Source: Pezicula radicicola (Eukaryota; Ascomycota; Leotiomycetes; Helotiales; Dermateaceae). Taken from it: a stretch of DNA of 64,000 nucleotides. Positions 22,610-33,528 of this stretch are shown here, piece after piece. Position 1 is the first letter of the stretch. Every line of letters starts with the position of its first letter. Position numbers and translations under genes: made by a program. The DNA lies in NCBI GenBank assembly GCA_003008705.1, contig PDUO01000069.1, positions 158,776 through 222,775 of the forward strand, written 5' to 3'. A model generated the notes under the pieces. That model saw only the letters and a program-made list of their open reading frames with translations. It was not told the DNA's origin and ran no database searches.

Positions 22610-22890
22610 AATATCTTAATGTCTCAACTTTCATATCTTCAGCCGAGCGAGCCCTTCCTAAGTCAATATCATACATCCTTTGTTCTGCATTCGCAGAATT
22701 TAAAGTCTGAAACACTGCATCAAGTTGGTAAAGTAATAGTCGCATCGCAGCGATTGAATCTCCTCCAAATCGGAAAAAGCTATCTCTAAGATTAATCTCG
22801 CCGGGACTGACTTTGGGGATATTGACCTAGAGTTTTTGCAAGAGCATCTCGGTTTCTGTTGAGGGTAGGCCTCCTAGTTGGCGCACGTCA
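22610..22890 (-). pseudogene. Relic of an NRPS carrier (thiolation) domain
   Basis: The minus strand reads LPSTETEMLLQKL, one stop, then KVSPGEINLRDSFFRFGGDS and IAAMRLLLYQLDAVF. The core DSFFRFGGDSI is the 4'-phosphopantetheine attachment motif (D-x-F-F-x-x-G-G-D-S) of non-ribosomal peptide synthetases, with the modified Ser present. The preceding helix (ETEMLLQKL) also fits a carrier domain. No adenylation or condensation domain remains beside it. It is a fragment of a former megasynthase gene. Confidence 0.7.
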
Positions 22891-23150
22891 ACAACCCATG
22901 TCAAGTCATATCGGTCTCTTTCAATCGAGGACTATGCTGCTGTCACAGCCTTGAGTAGGTTGTCTATATACTGATAAACACAATGTGTAGTTGTAACTGA
23001 ATAGGTGTTGTTGAAATAAGTTAGGAATCGAATTGGGCCATATGGTTGTGTTGTGTACAAAATCAAGAAAGATGTAGAACCCAACTCCAACCAGTACCTA
23101 AAACGAAACCCAAAGCTGTACTAATACAAAACCCAACCAAGATCGTTCAC

Positions 23151-24455
23151 TCATAAACCAAGATCCTTCTTCACCCCCTTAACATACACCTCGACAGCCC
23201 ACTCATGAATCACACCCAGCTTCTCTACAACCGTCCGAACATGCGCCGAACTCGTAAGTCTCCCATTGTAAATAACATTGAAAGTGCAACCCGACCACGC
23301 AGACGCAATATCACCACTACGCTTCTTCGTCCTAAACACATAAATAGCAACATGTTCGCGGACAATAGACACACCAAAGTGAAGGAGAGACAAGTCGTAG
23401 TACTTCAAATCCAGCTCAGACACCTGCCCTGGCTGCTTTGCAAGCCCCTTCCGAGAGAGTTGGAACCGATTATACAGCGCTATCGCTCCATATACAGCAA
23501 GTCGGTCGCGCACCTGATCGAATCTGTCCTCGAGTTCGGGCTCTAGAGTGGCTGAGAGGCTGTCATCGAATGCTACGGTCAGGTATGGTAGCACGCCTCG
23601 GGTCTCGGTAGGGAACAGAGGTTTGGTGACGAAGACGGCTGATTCAAGCTGGGTTAGATCAGGGTCGTCGCAGGTGAAGTTGCAGGCGTTGATCATGTAC
23701 GCGAGGTCGAAATGCGAGAGGGGGAGTGAGAGGGGGAGTGAGGGTGGGTGGTTGGGGATTGGATTTGTTGAGGGAGTTCTGTTAAGCTGTTTCGACGAAG
23801 CGGATGGATAAGATCGAGTCTTCGTTGAAGCTCTAGAAGCTGAGGTGCGATTGTGCGATGGTGAGCTTACTGTGGTGGGTTGTGGGATGGTTGAGGATCT
23901 TGCAGGTACCGACGACGCTGGCCGGGTCTGCAGAATAGGTGGAGTTTCGTAGCGACCTGCCCCTGGGCTAGAGGCTTTGAAGAACGGCGCATAGTATGTC
24001 TGGCGCACCGCGAAGGAAGAGGACGCTGCTGGAAGGCTAAGGATGCCCATAGAGTCGATGAACTTGTAATAGTTGAAAAATGGCACGTCCTTGTATAGCA
24101 TGTATGCCTGTGCCTGCTGAGCAAACCCTTCAAAATCAAGCATTAGATTCTGATCTTGTGTGTCTTGCCATACAGCCACTCCACTAACGTGCGGACACTT
24201 GTTTTGCATTAATGCGCGAATGTTCTGCAGGATGGGGTCCTTCAAGTTGGTGCCACAAAGTTGGATGCCATATTGTTGCAGGTCAGGTGTTGTGGTATGA
24301 GCACTCTCGCTTGCAGCCATCGCGTCAAGTATGGGATCGAATGAGAGAGGTGGCGCTGGGTCGAATGATGAAGAGCTGCGCCGGACGAGATCCCACAGCT
24401 CGTGGATCTCTTCTGGGTCGGTACTGAGGGGGAGAGATTCGTGAGGTTGCGGCAA
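23151..24455 (-). CDS. Hypothetical protein, Ser/Pro-rich middle
   Basis: A long stop-free frame of 434 codons. The N-terminal part (residues 1-150; motifs EEIHELWDLVRR and NIRALMQNKCPHVSGVAVW) and the C-terminal part (from about 250; FDLAYMINACNFTCDDPDL, SLLHFGVSIVREHVAIYVF) look folded. Residues 170-240 are a low-complexity Ser/Thr/Pro linker. The first codon of the open frame is TTG, so the true start is elsewhere. The frame stays open to about 24490, where an intron acceptor (CTTCTAG after a TTAAC branch) suggests an upstream exon, perhaps in 24560-24760 (Pro/Ser-rich, minus strand). I do not recognise the domains, and function is unknown. Confidence 0.55.
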   Translation of the reverse strand: MPQPHESLPLSTDPEEIHELWDLVRRSSSSFDPAPPLSFDPILDAMAASESAHTTTPDLQQYGIQLCGTNLKDPILQNIRALMQNKCPHVSGVAVWQDTQDQNLMLDFEGFAQQAQAYMLYKDVPFFNYYKFIDSMGILSLPAASSSFAVRQTYYAPFFKASSPGAGRYETPPILQTRPASSVPARSSTIPQPTTVSSPSHNRTSASRASTKTRSYPSASSKQLNRTPSTNPIPNHPPSLPLSLPLSHFDLAYMINACNFTCDDPDLTQLESAVFVTKPLFPTETRGVLPYLTVAFDDSLSATLEPELEDRFDQVRDRLAVYGAIALYNRFQLSRKGLAKQPGQVSELDLKYYDLSLLHFGVSIVREHVAIYVFRTKKRSGDIASAWSGCTFNVIYNGRLTSSAHVRTVVEKLGVIHEWAVEVYVKGVKKDLGL

Positions 24456-24617
24456 CGGTAGTAGTGGCAGGAAATCAAAGGAGTCAAAACTAGAAGCGGA
24501 TCTTTGTTAACATTGATTCCCAGGAATTGAGAGATGGAAGAAGAGCAATGGGGGATTAAGAGATGCAAAAGCCTTGAACGTGCCTTTGGCAAGAAGCTTG
24601 GTCGTTGAGTGAGGGTG

Positions 24618-24680
24618 TGGGTGAAGGTGAAGGCGATGTTAGAGGTGGAGGGGGAGGTGGAGGTGTAGATGTGGATGTTG
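24618..24680. repeat. Purine-rich GGT/GGA low-complexity run
   Basis: The plus strand is almost only G and A with interspersed T (GGTGGAGGGGGAGGTGGAGG). On the minus strand it reads as a run of Pro and Ser codons, possibly in the 5' exon of the hypothetical gene. Confidence 0.7.
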
Positions 24681-24791
24681 GTACTTCATGCTGTGGCTGC
24701 GGTAGTTGCAATTGCAGTTGGTGAATATCATGGCTGTCGTCGGCCTGGCGATGACATGTTAAAGCGGTCATGATGGTGATGTGCGGTGCAT

Positions 24792-24813
24792 ACAAACAAA
24801 CAAACAAACAAAC
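24792..24813. repeat. (ACAA)n microsatellite
   Basis: About five and a half copies of ACAA in uninterrupted succession. Confidence 0.95.
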
Positions 24814-24979
24814 GATGCCAGAAGATGAATGTTGAGACTGGAGAAGACAAAGGAAGGACATGTTAGGCAGATAGGAAGATACGAAGATGATACGAAGATT
24901 GATCACCTGACTGCACCAAAGCCAGCTCTTGCTACAGAGTAAACAGGATGTGGTGTGTCGTGATGCGTGCAAATCATGT

Positions 24980-25572
24980 CTGGAGTGAGACTCGACATGT
25001 TTAATATTGTGAAGCCGGCAAGAATCTTTGTGTCACAAACAATCAGAACGTAGTTAATTGAGTAAAGACCAAAGAATTTTGGTTTGGCATCCACAACACT
25101 CCCCCCCCTCTGTTGCCCCTTAATGACCCCTTAATGACCTTCCAAGTCTCTGGTATACCTACAAATCAACCACTATTAGAGCTCAGATTAATTGCACTTG
25201 TACAGTACAGATTCACCAAGTACCTCGAGCAGAAGCAGCTACAAAAAGCAAGTATACCTATTGGATTAAGGAATTAAAGTAAGCTTTAGGGTCAAATTCA
25301 GGGGTTTTCTATAAGCTTACAGGCAGCGTTGTTGCGTATGTACAATAGGACGTTGTCGATAGAAATTAAGGCTGACTGGCTATTTATTACATAATATCCG
25401 GTTCACAGAGAAGTAAGCAGTAAGTAATAGTTCCAATAAACGCTGACGCTTTATAGCAAAGGGGAAACCACTGGTGATAATGTAGCAAAGCTAACTCTAA
25501 AGTAGTTATTTACCCATATATTCAACGGAAAGATATGTAGAATCAAAGAGGAGCCCCTGTTACCCTCCTAAT
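24980..25572. other. Intergenic, nothing recognised
   Basis: Moderately AT-rich. No coding, RNA or repeat signal that could be supported. Confidence 0.4.
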
Positions 25573-26340
25573 TTATTCCTTCGAGCGCGACGTAATAAGT
25601 TGTAGATACTCTTGCTGCAATTTCAACATTTCAGCTTCATCCTTCTTCATCCTCTTGATCTAATCTTCCAATTCCGTACTCGTTTCCTGTTCTTTCTGAA
25701 GTTTATTAAGAAGCCATTCATGTGCTGCTTTATGGTCAAAGAGTTGTAATTGCTATATTTCCACCCCCAATATTAATCAGGAGTGAGAGAAAGGAGTGAT
25801 AGGATAAGGAAGGAATTAGAGGAGTTAAGTGAAAGACCGGCTATTATACTTGCAAGTTTTCGGATTGCGTTGTTCTGTTCAATCTCCAAAGCCGAATATC
25901 CATGTTCCTTCCAGATCAGATTATTTTCACGTAGGTCTTCCTTGTAGTTCTGTTATATAAGCGTTAGCTGTATGCCGGAATAAGATACATAGATGTACTT
26001 TACGCATTTCGGGGTCTGTTGATAGGTATCTTGGCATTTTAGTATCTGTGAATTCGATCCGTTGTAGATTTATTGTATTAGCTATGTTTTAATGCTATGT
26101 ACTAACAGAGAGCGAGAGCACTTGAACAAATACCTCTGGGTTTTGACTTGATGTTTTATGGGGCAATAACTGGTGCTTTTGATACTGGGCTTCTTTTCCA
26201 TTTGACTTGTTTATTTTCAATGGCTCTTGATTCAAGTTAGAAACTTGGTGCTTGGTGCGCAGATGAAGAGTAATCTCGTCATCCGAAATATATACCACAT
26301 GCTTCACAACTGATCCACGTGCCTTGTTTCAAATCTCATC
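25573..26340 (-). pseudogene. Broken multi-exon gene with C2H2-like finger and coiled-coil tail
   Basis: At the 5' side (about 26230-26335) two overlapping frames together read WISCEACGIYF and DDEITLHLRTKHQV, spelling a C2H2 finger (CxxC ... HxxxxH) split by a one-base shift. Next comes NLNQEPLKINKSNGKEAQYQ. Three short exons then follow (26037-25999, 25949-25850, 25727-25660): MPRYLSTDPEMRK, NYKEDLRENNLIWKEHGYS with ALEIEQNNAIRKLA, and AHEWLLNKLQKEQETSTELE. The last ends at a TAG (25660-25662), after which the same frame continues IKRMKKDEAEMLKLQQEYLQ to TAA at 25573. The charged, heptad-like end suggests a coiled coil. Nonsense and frame breaks argue for a recent pseudogene. The family was not recognised; it could be a mobile-element or nuclear DNA-binding protein. 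Confidence 0.5.
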
Positions 26341-26390
26341 GACGTAAAACAATTTTCACGCTAGCAAAACTGTCCAGTCCACCTCATTTC

Positions 26391-29306
26391 TCAACTACCA
26401 AGTGATGATCCAAATAAGGCTTGTTCAGTCATACCCTGGCGTGAAAATGTATTCTCAAGATCACAGGCGAGTAAAACTTCCTTCATGGAGTACGATTTAA
26501 ACCCTTTTCCATTAACTAAATCCAGCTCTGTCGCAGCGGAGAGTAGATGAGCAAATTCTTCTCTAGTAAAGTCTGTTGTTATAGCACCTGCTTGGGAACG
26601 AACGGAATCCGGAAGTCCGCAGAGAACATAGAATAGAAGAAGTTGGATCCCAGGCTGACCTCGTAAATGGCTTAGAAGACTTGCCCACTTCGGAGACCAG
26701 TCCTCATCGATGACTCGCGTTAGAAAGTTGTGGCGTTCCTGTTCTGTTAACAGAGGTAGTGCCGGACCCAAATAATCTGCAACTCGCTGATTCTCTCGAA
26801 GTTCACTTATCTGCGCGTATCGACTGAAATTGCAAACTAGAAATTGGTTCGCATCGAAATCAGCCTCGTCTGGAGCGAAACGAACGAGAATTCCCATCAA
26901 ATATTGAACGATCAAAACAACACCACTTTGCTGAAGATGTTCTGCAACGCCTTCACGGATTACTGAGTAGCCCTCACCAGATGTCATGAATTCTTTCACA
27001 GTCTGGTGAATGAATTGTACGGGAGCTTCTTCAGCGGGGAAAATGTCATCTATGGAATTAGGCTCATGATCATCCACATCATTTACGTGTAGCGGAATCT
27101 TCTCTCTAGCGACTTCCAGAAGACCCCATGAGCGACTATTAAGCCGGCGCTCCATTTGATCAGTGGATAGCCTTTCAAGATCTGGGGAGGTCACTTTCCC
27201 AGTTGTCAAAAACATTGCCGCACCTAGGAACTCGTACAGCTTGAATGGCTCAAATGCATGAGTCGCAAGCTGAAACATAACATACGCTTCATGTCGGTGC
27301 TTGGGTAGTGTTCTTGTCGATGTGCGTCGCGTTCGACGCAAAGCTCTTGTGTACAATTCCTCAAGCTCGCTTGGAATTGTCAACAGAAGCTCTCTTAGCT
27401 CATCGATGGTGTCTCCTTCGCATATCCCTTCAACGATCTCATCAAGGACCAAACGTACCCACAGGAAAACACCCTCCGCTCGAGAAACAACTTCAGCAAT
27501 CAAGACGTTAAATTTCGCTTGAACCTTTTGAGGGATGACGCCTTTCAATTCAGTGTCCAACCTTCCTCGTGCATACTTCTGTATGTCGCTGGAGGTGTAT
27601 TCTTGGATCGCAAAACCTGGACAAAATCTGAAAGCGTCTTTGAAAAGGTTCTCCGGGCGCCCTGCGACACACAAGCGTAATTTAAAATGGTCGTTTGCTG
27701 TTTGATGTCGCAACTTGCTGAGTAGTGAAAGTAAATCCTTGTGATTCCCGCCATGCTCGTCCAGAGCATCGACGAAAATGCAAACATTGAGGTCGACTTT
27801 GGTATCATTGCCAATTGATAGCAATGCTTCTTCAAGTTCTGCCAGTTCCCAGAACTCCGATCGTTCGGTCTTGTGAGAATCAAGCTCCATGAATCGGCGG
27901 AATGTTGGAAGGACAATATGAAAGATGTCCTTCCTCTGTTCCAATACCTGAAATAACACTTCTCCCAAGAAGCCTCGCATAGTCTTCTGGATTGAAGACC
28001 CCCGATCATGGAAAAAAAATCCTATGACAATCCATGAACTCGCATGGTATTCTGCAAGTAGCTCCTTTGTCCGTTGATGCGTCATGGCAAACTTCATAGC
28101 AGTCGACTTCCCAGATCCCGGTTTGCCCTGGATCCAGTATATGGGCTCCAAGATAGCCCCTCGAAGCCAGTCTTCAAAGCTTAATCCTGATTCGAATATC
28201 CAGCTAAATGTGTCCTCATATACGTGGTCAACCTCGAGGAGCCGCCTCCTTGCGTCAACGAAATTCAGAGAACGCAAGCACGTGCGGTACTGCTCATCAA
28301 ATATGAGGCCATCTGGAATCGGTTTTGGATTCTTCCCCAACCATGTTGGCTGAAACTTATCATGAGGGATGGATATCCATCTCCGAAGCACACCAACTAC
28401 TCTCTGAAAATTGGCATCATCCTCGGAATTAAACTTAGCCATGTCTCGATGGTTGGCGTGCAATGAACCGCGCGTTTCATCAAAATATCCAATTGTCGAA
28501 GAAAAATTGTCCACGATCATCATACCATGAGTGTCTAGCTCTTCTCTAAATGAATGTACCTTTATGCGACCCAAAGCAAGAAGTTGGCCAAAACTGCGAG
28601 AAATACGCTCTAGGACCTCGGAATTTACCTGGAGCTCACGAAGAATATCGGTCTTTGTGTCTTGAGCGAAGATCTTTACTATGTCCAGGGCAAGTTTTCC
28701 TAAAGTTGCAGTCTTGGAGCCGTGATGAGGCGTCCCTAAAAATAAAACCCCAATCGAGGCGGTTACGATTTCGTTGAGAGATGTATTCTCAGTAGCTGAA
28801 AGTTGCAATGCATCTTTCACGACAATTCCACCTAGGCTGTGAGCAATGAAGATAATTGGTCTTCCCTTGTCCCATCTTGTTCTTCGTATGTGGGAAAGGT
28901 CACCGAGGAGGTTCTCTGAGTGATGGTATATTGTCGACTTAGACGATCCAGATAAGAACTGCTTGATGCTCACGTCATAACCCCAAGTCATGATTCTTGC
29001 ATCAGGGAACTCTGTTGGTAGGAGGTCTCGCGGCCAGAAGATTCGATCTGTTCGTTCGTGGTTCTCGATTTTGGCCCGCTTTTGGCGCGGTGATGATTCG
29101 TTCCAATGCGTGGGGAGCCTCGCGGACCAAGTATTCTCTGGGTTCCCAAAAAGACCATGCACGAAGACAATGCTGTAGTGTAATTAGCATCGTACGGTAC
29201 ACCTAACCAATTTCTTTCTCAGGTTGAAAACATACTCGACACTATGCGAATCTCTCTCGCTGGGTTCATAAACTACTGTCAGACCAACGCTGCGTACCGA
29301 GGGCAT
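26391..29306 (-). CDS. NLR-type protein: SesB-like alpha/beta-hydrolase plus NACHT domain
   Basis: Exon 1 is 29306-29236 and exon 2 is 29172-26391, joined across a 63-bp intron (GTATGT...TACAG) in phase 2; 950 residues. The N-terminal domain (about 25-270) is an alpha/beta-hydrolase: IVFVHGLFGN, nucleophile elbow IAHSLGGIVV (about 133-142), FLGTPHHGSK, and the late His in ANHRDMAKF (about 264). The NACHT-like NTPase follows, with Walker A QGKPGSGKST at about 372-381 and Walker B VCIFVDALDE at about 487-496. The C-terminal third is helical with no WD40, ankyrin or TPR array visible. This architecture is that of fungal NOD-like receptors with SesB-type effector domains, linked in known cases to heterokaryon incompatibility and programmed death. 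The predicted role is self/non-self sensing, and the ligand is unknown. The gene appears intact. Confidence 0.9.
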
Positions 29307-30984
29307 GGTGGGTAATCCAATCTTTGAATCAAGAACCTTTGGTTAAAGCCCGGCTTTGGACAGTATATTCCTGTTGAAACATTAGACGAGATGGTCCATT
29401 TCCATTCCAGATCTATGATTTCCCAAGTTTAAGTAATAAGTCTAGAGGATGAGGTGATGTAGGGGCTGTGCGCGGGCTGTGCGCAGGCTATGCGTTGATC
29501 TGGTTTGGTTGGGGACCTGGACAATATCCCTTCGTGCACACCACACGCACATCTGATATGAAAATTATTTATCCTATGAAAATTCTAGAATACTGCCAAA
29601 TCTTGCTTCGTTCCTCAGAGGCTCATCTAGGCAAATCACGTGCGGTTTGCGCCACCTGTCTACAAAACTTAACTACTCTGCCTGCGCCACCTAAGTTCTA
29701 TCTGAAAGTGTATGGGACTCTAAAGAAAGAGTCTATGGCGATCCTAGAAGCCCTTCCACCGAACTTGCTCTAGAAGGAATTGCAGAGGGCATCCTATTCC
29801 GTGGCCGAGATTCTTCCACTTACACTACACTTGAGGATCTGCCATAGGGAACAAAGGCGGTTCCATAACCTTAGTGATACGTGCAGAAATCCATTTGTTC
29901 TGGGGTAGAAGCGAGGGTTCTGGTGAGAGACCGAAAGAGCTCATCTGATTCAACTGCGTTGGTCTGTGACCATGTGTTAAAGTCAGCGCTTTCGGTCATG
30001 TTTTCTCGCAAACATTGTGACGTGTTGAAGTCGTTCAAGAGTAAATCACTGTCAAATGGTTGGATTGAGGGGTAAGTAGAGGTCGGTGCTCTAGCTGGAG
30101 ATCCCAACAGCAATAGGGGCCGCCGGCTGAGATGGTCATTGCAACCAGCGTAATTAGACTACCGTCTAGACGGGTTTTGTAGGAGTATAACTTCAAGATC
30201 AAAGACTCCCAACTGCGCTAAAGCAACGTTCTAAACTGGGATGAACAGCGAAAAGACATTTCGTTTCGATGGCCGTGATCTCCCGGGTCGTCATTTTGCT
30301 GAAAGCGCTGAGATGGTCATGAGACATCCTGAAATGGCGGGGATCTAGAGTTGATGGGTTTGTTTGTGCTGCGGGACTGATGGAAGTGGTGTCCCGGTAG
30401 ATGTGTTGTTTTAATTGTTATTGTTGTTGTCCTCAACTAGTTCTGCCCTATGGTCTTCTCTGCTTGTTGTAGTGTTGCAAGTTGCTCCGGCGTATATCGA
30501 GTTATTACGTGTTTCTTCGTCTGCCAACGCTACGGCAGTCTATAAACCCCTCGCTTATAGTACGAGGCTACAGTACTATACCTTTTCGTACCTGTCGTAC
30601 ATCCACATTTGTCTTATGCGAATTAAACCCAACAACATCTTATAGCACCTGATCTCTATTGTCTTGCGTCCGTTGGAGGAAACATCAACAAGACAGATGA
30701 TGAAGTTTCTAGCCTCCTGTCGGAATGGAATACGATCCTGTCGTTTGCGCCCCTACACCCGAGCAAAGCGAAGGACTTTGGTATATCATGAATAGGAGAT
30801 GCTATGCGGTATAGAGACTATTTTCAGACACACAGGATGCTTCCTTCGCGGCTAAAATCTCTTGCGGCCCTAATAAGCATATTCCTAATCCTTTCCAACC
30901 CTGCTTTATATGTTCCTCGCTGTCCTACTCTATAAGGTACCAAACCTTTTACAGCAGAAGCAGCCCCTCCCTTGGGATAGCCGT
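29307..30984. other. Intergenic; one possible minus-strand protein tail at 29871-30113
   Basis: The 80-codon minus frame at 29871-30113 reads FDSDLLLNDFNTSQCLREN and DELFRSLTRTLASTPEQMDF then stop, like an acidic C-terminal tail of a fungal regulator. No DNA-binding domain is nearby, so it is unassigned. The rest (29307-29870, 30114-30984) holds nothing recognised. Confidence 0.3.
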
Positions 30985-31870
30985 ACGCTCACACTTGTAC
31001 TATCTAAAATCGCCCTCCAAACCTCTTAATAGCATACGAGTTTCGATCAAAGACCATATTGACTTAAGTGAGGTCAAGACGTTCCTTCCGTCTCGTGCGT
31101 GGAACGCATTATACGGAGAGCTAACAGAGACTACTCCCGCGGTAAAACGTCTGATTGATTTAGGGGCTGTAATGGTTGGCAAGATCAGATTGTCTTAATT
31201 TGCGGAGATTGAGCATCCTAAAGCTGACTGGGTCGATTATTACAGTCCTTTCAATGCGCGTGGTGATGGGTATCTAACTCCAGAAAGGAGTAGCAGTGGT
31301 GCTGCCTCGGCGCTTGCGGCGTACGATTAGCTTGGCGTGAGTATTGAAACTGATAGTGACTCCCTCTTGTGTTGCTTAGGAAGCAGTGCTAAAAAGTTCT
31401 GAATAGCTGCTGGGAGCATCTGCGAGCCCTCCGCGAAACAGGGCCTGTTTTCCATTCGTCTAACCTTCGGGGGTCACTCGATGGATGGCATATTTCCATT
31501 AGCAAGGTTAGTATCTCGGTCTTTCTTAATAATTCAAAAATATACGAAGGGTTGATGCGTTTTGGTCCTTTTGACACTTCTGGGAACTTGTACGCCAAGA
31601 ACCTACCTATCTCCATGGCAACTTCAATACTACGTATCCCTACTCGATGTAGATAATCACAAGTATGTCGGCCCAAACGACTGCTTTACCTATCCGAATA
31701 CAACTACGGCAACGAGAAGGTCCAGCAGGTGTTCGAAAGGTTTATGTCCCACGTAGAGACTCACTTAGGCGTGCAAAGAACAAGCCTCCGATTGTGAGAT
31801 ATCTAATACTATTGCCCTTCGCCTACAGTCCAAGAGAGATATACTGCGACAACGCGTTTTCCAAGATCTT
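30985..31870 (+). pseudogene. Amidase-signature enzyme relic
   Basis: The best frame (30995-31198) reads VSIKDHIDLSEVKTFLPSRA, TPAVKRLIDLGAVMVGKI and, after a stop, [20 protein letters not shown] and [19 protein letters not shown] carries the Lys of the amidase catalytic triad, and [12 protein letters not shown] is the Gly/Ser-rich amidase signature with the cis-Ser/Ser positions. Later frames give FGGHSMDGIFPLARL and YGNEKVQQVFERFMSHVETH, fitting the same family. At least four stops and frame shifts are needed. When active it would have hydrolysed an amide; the substrate is unknown. Confidence 0.8.
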
Positions 31871-31958
31871 TTAAGATCACCCATCGCACTGCAAATGTCG
31901 AATATCAGGCCCTGTTAGGCTGTATCGCAGGTATTTGCAGCTGCACAGGATACGCATT

Positions 31959-32575
31959 TCAATGCGCTGCCGAGTGAGCCATGAAGCGACCAAATACCAT
32001 GCTTCCCAGGAAAACACCTGCAAGAATCGATAGAAAATAGCCGACATTCATAGTCATCACCGCGATCATCCTGCCACAAGGTTAGTAGCCTCTCTGAGTT
32101 CCGATCTGATACTTCACACTAACAGTAGATAGCCGGTGCCTGTAAGAGCGACATCCATTGACGCCAGCATTACAGCTTCATTGACTCTCCATGGGCGGGT
32201 TGTCGCTTTGACATCGGCCGCATACGGATATATCAGACCTCCACTACGCCGGCGTTTGGCTACGGCCAGGACTTCGAAGAAATTGATGCGAACCGCCAAC
32301 AAAGCCCGGAAGATGGTCGCAAAAGCTATCAGAAATATGCAAGTTCCAGCGTAGAGTCCTGTCGAGCTGGGAGTCCAGGATGAGGAAAATAGAGGCGTAC
32401 TTGTCGAGGTAAAGAACGTCATGGACATTGAGTCCATCCCCATCAGCGTCGTGCTAGATGACGACGACATGTCCATGGAGCTGGCTGTTGAACTAGCCAT
32501 GGACATTGCCAACGTGGTGCTTGTTGCAGACCCAGACATAGACATTGTCATGCCGGACATCGACATGCTGTCCAT
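31959..32575 (-). CDS. Ctr-type copper transporter
   Basis: Two exons, 32575-32124 and 32070-31959, with a 53-bp intron (GTTAGT...GGCAG, phase 2) give 187 residues. The N-terminus is packed with Met and Ser (MDSMSMSGMTMSMSGS), the usual extracellular copper-collecting segment. Three membrane helices follow: LYAGTCIFLIAFATIFRALL, one starting AVMLASMDVALTGTGYLLL that spans the intron into MIAVMTMNVGYFL, and GVFLGSMVFGRF. The pore motif MxxxM (MIAVM) and the packing motif GxxxG (GVFLG) of Ctr trimers are both present. It should import Cu(I) at the plasma or vacuolar membrane. An in-frame stop upstream leaves this ATG as the only start. It is divergent from the FRE-type reductase 950 bp away. 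Confidence 0.93.
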
Positions 32576-33110
32576 ATCGATATGGCAGATGTGGTGGTGC
32601 AGAACCTTGGAAGAATGAATATAGTACTATTAGAGGCAGAGCTCGAAGTCAAAATAGCAATTTGTAGTGGGTGTTTGTTTCGGAGTAGTGGAATAGGTAG
32701 AATAAGTCGATAAGTTGGTTGTAAAATTGTAGGATTGCACTGTACCTATTTGCCCTTCCGTAACTACGACGAATGCGAATGCAAAGAAAGACATGTGTAG
32801 AATTCAGTTGGACAGTAGTACACTATTATCAGGTGCCAATCTTGCCAGGCGATAAAAAGCTGTAGCATAGACTCCATTACAAAGGTACAGGGGGTCAAGA
32901 TTGTAAGTGGGGGGTTGCTAGGGTGGTTGTTGATTCATACTATATCGAATAATCCACAAGCTGATTGGAGAAAAATTTGATTTATTTGTTATTTTGTTGA
33001 AAATAACTAACTACTCCGTAACTCACATATAATTTTTACGGTACTCGCGGAGATATTACTTGTTCTGGCCTCCCAACTCTTCTACGGAGTAAGCCTGTGC
33101 CGTCAAAATG

Positions 33111-33127
33111 TGCTCAAACATGCTCAA
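33111..33127. promoter_or_regulatory. Helically phased TGCTCAA direct repeat in the Ctr/Fre intergenic region
   Basis: TGCTCAA occurs at 33111-33117 and again at 33121-33127, exactly 10 bp apart, with a further TTGCTCA at 33384-33390. The core resembles the TTTGCTCA copper-response element of yeast Mac1. It lies in the shared 950-bp region between a copper transporter and a metalloreductase. The regulatory role is inferred. Confidence 0.35.
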
Positions 33128-33528
33128 GATTCATTCGATCGCTACGAATCAAGCCAGAATCACACCACCTCAGAATGGTACTATCCTACGAATTCCCTTA
33201 CATTAGGTCGTTTTTATTATTTTCATCTAGTCCAGTTCTGGAACGTGGTCCTCAACTCCCATGTCGTCGAATAAGATTTCGTCGATCTAAAAGCGAGTCA
33301 CCGTAACGTTATGGATTGGGCTCGCGCGACATTTGTTGCGTGCTCCAATAACAAAGGCCCTGATACTAAATAAGAAGCAGTAATTGCTCAGCCTTGATTA
33401 AATCTCATTCTGCCCGCCCTTCTGTTACTATCGCACACGACAACGTCTAGGAAAAGAATCGTTTGCCTCGACGAACTCTGTAGCGAACAGGGGAGAAGGC
33501 AATCAAGCCCTTGAAAACATTAGACACA

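Noticed and set aside
32136..32354. 72-codon plus frame inside the copper transporter
   Set aside because: Antisense of the Ctr coding exon.
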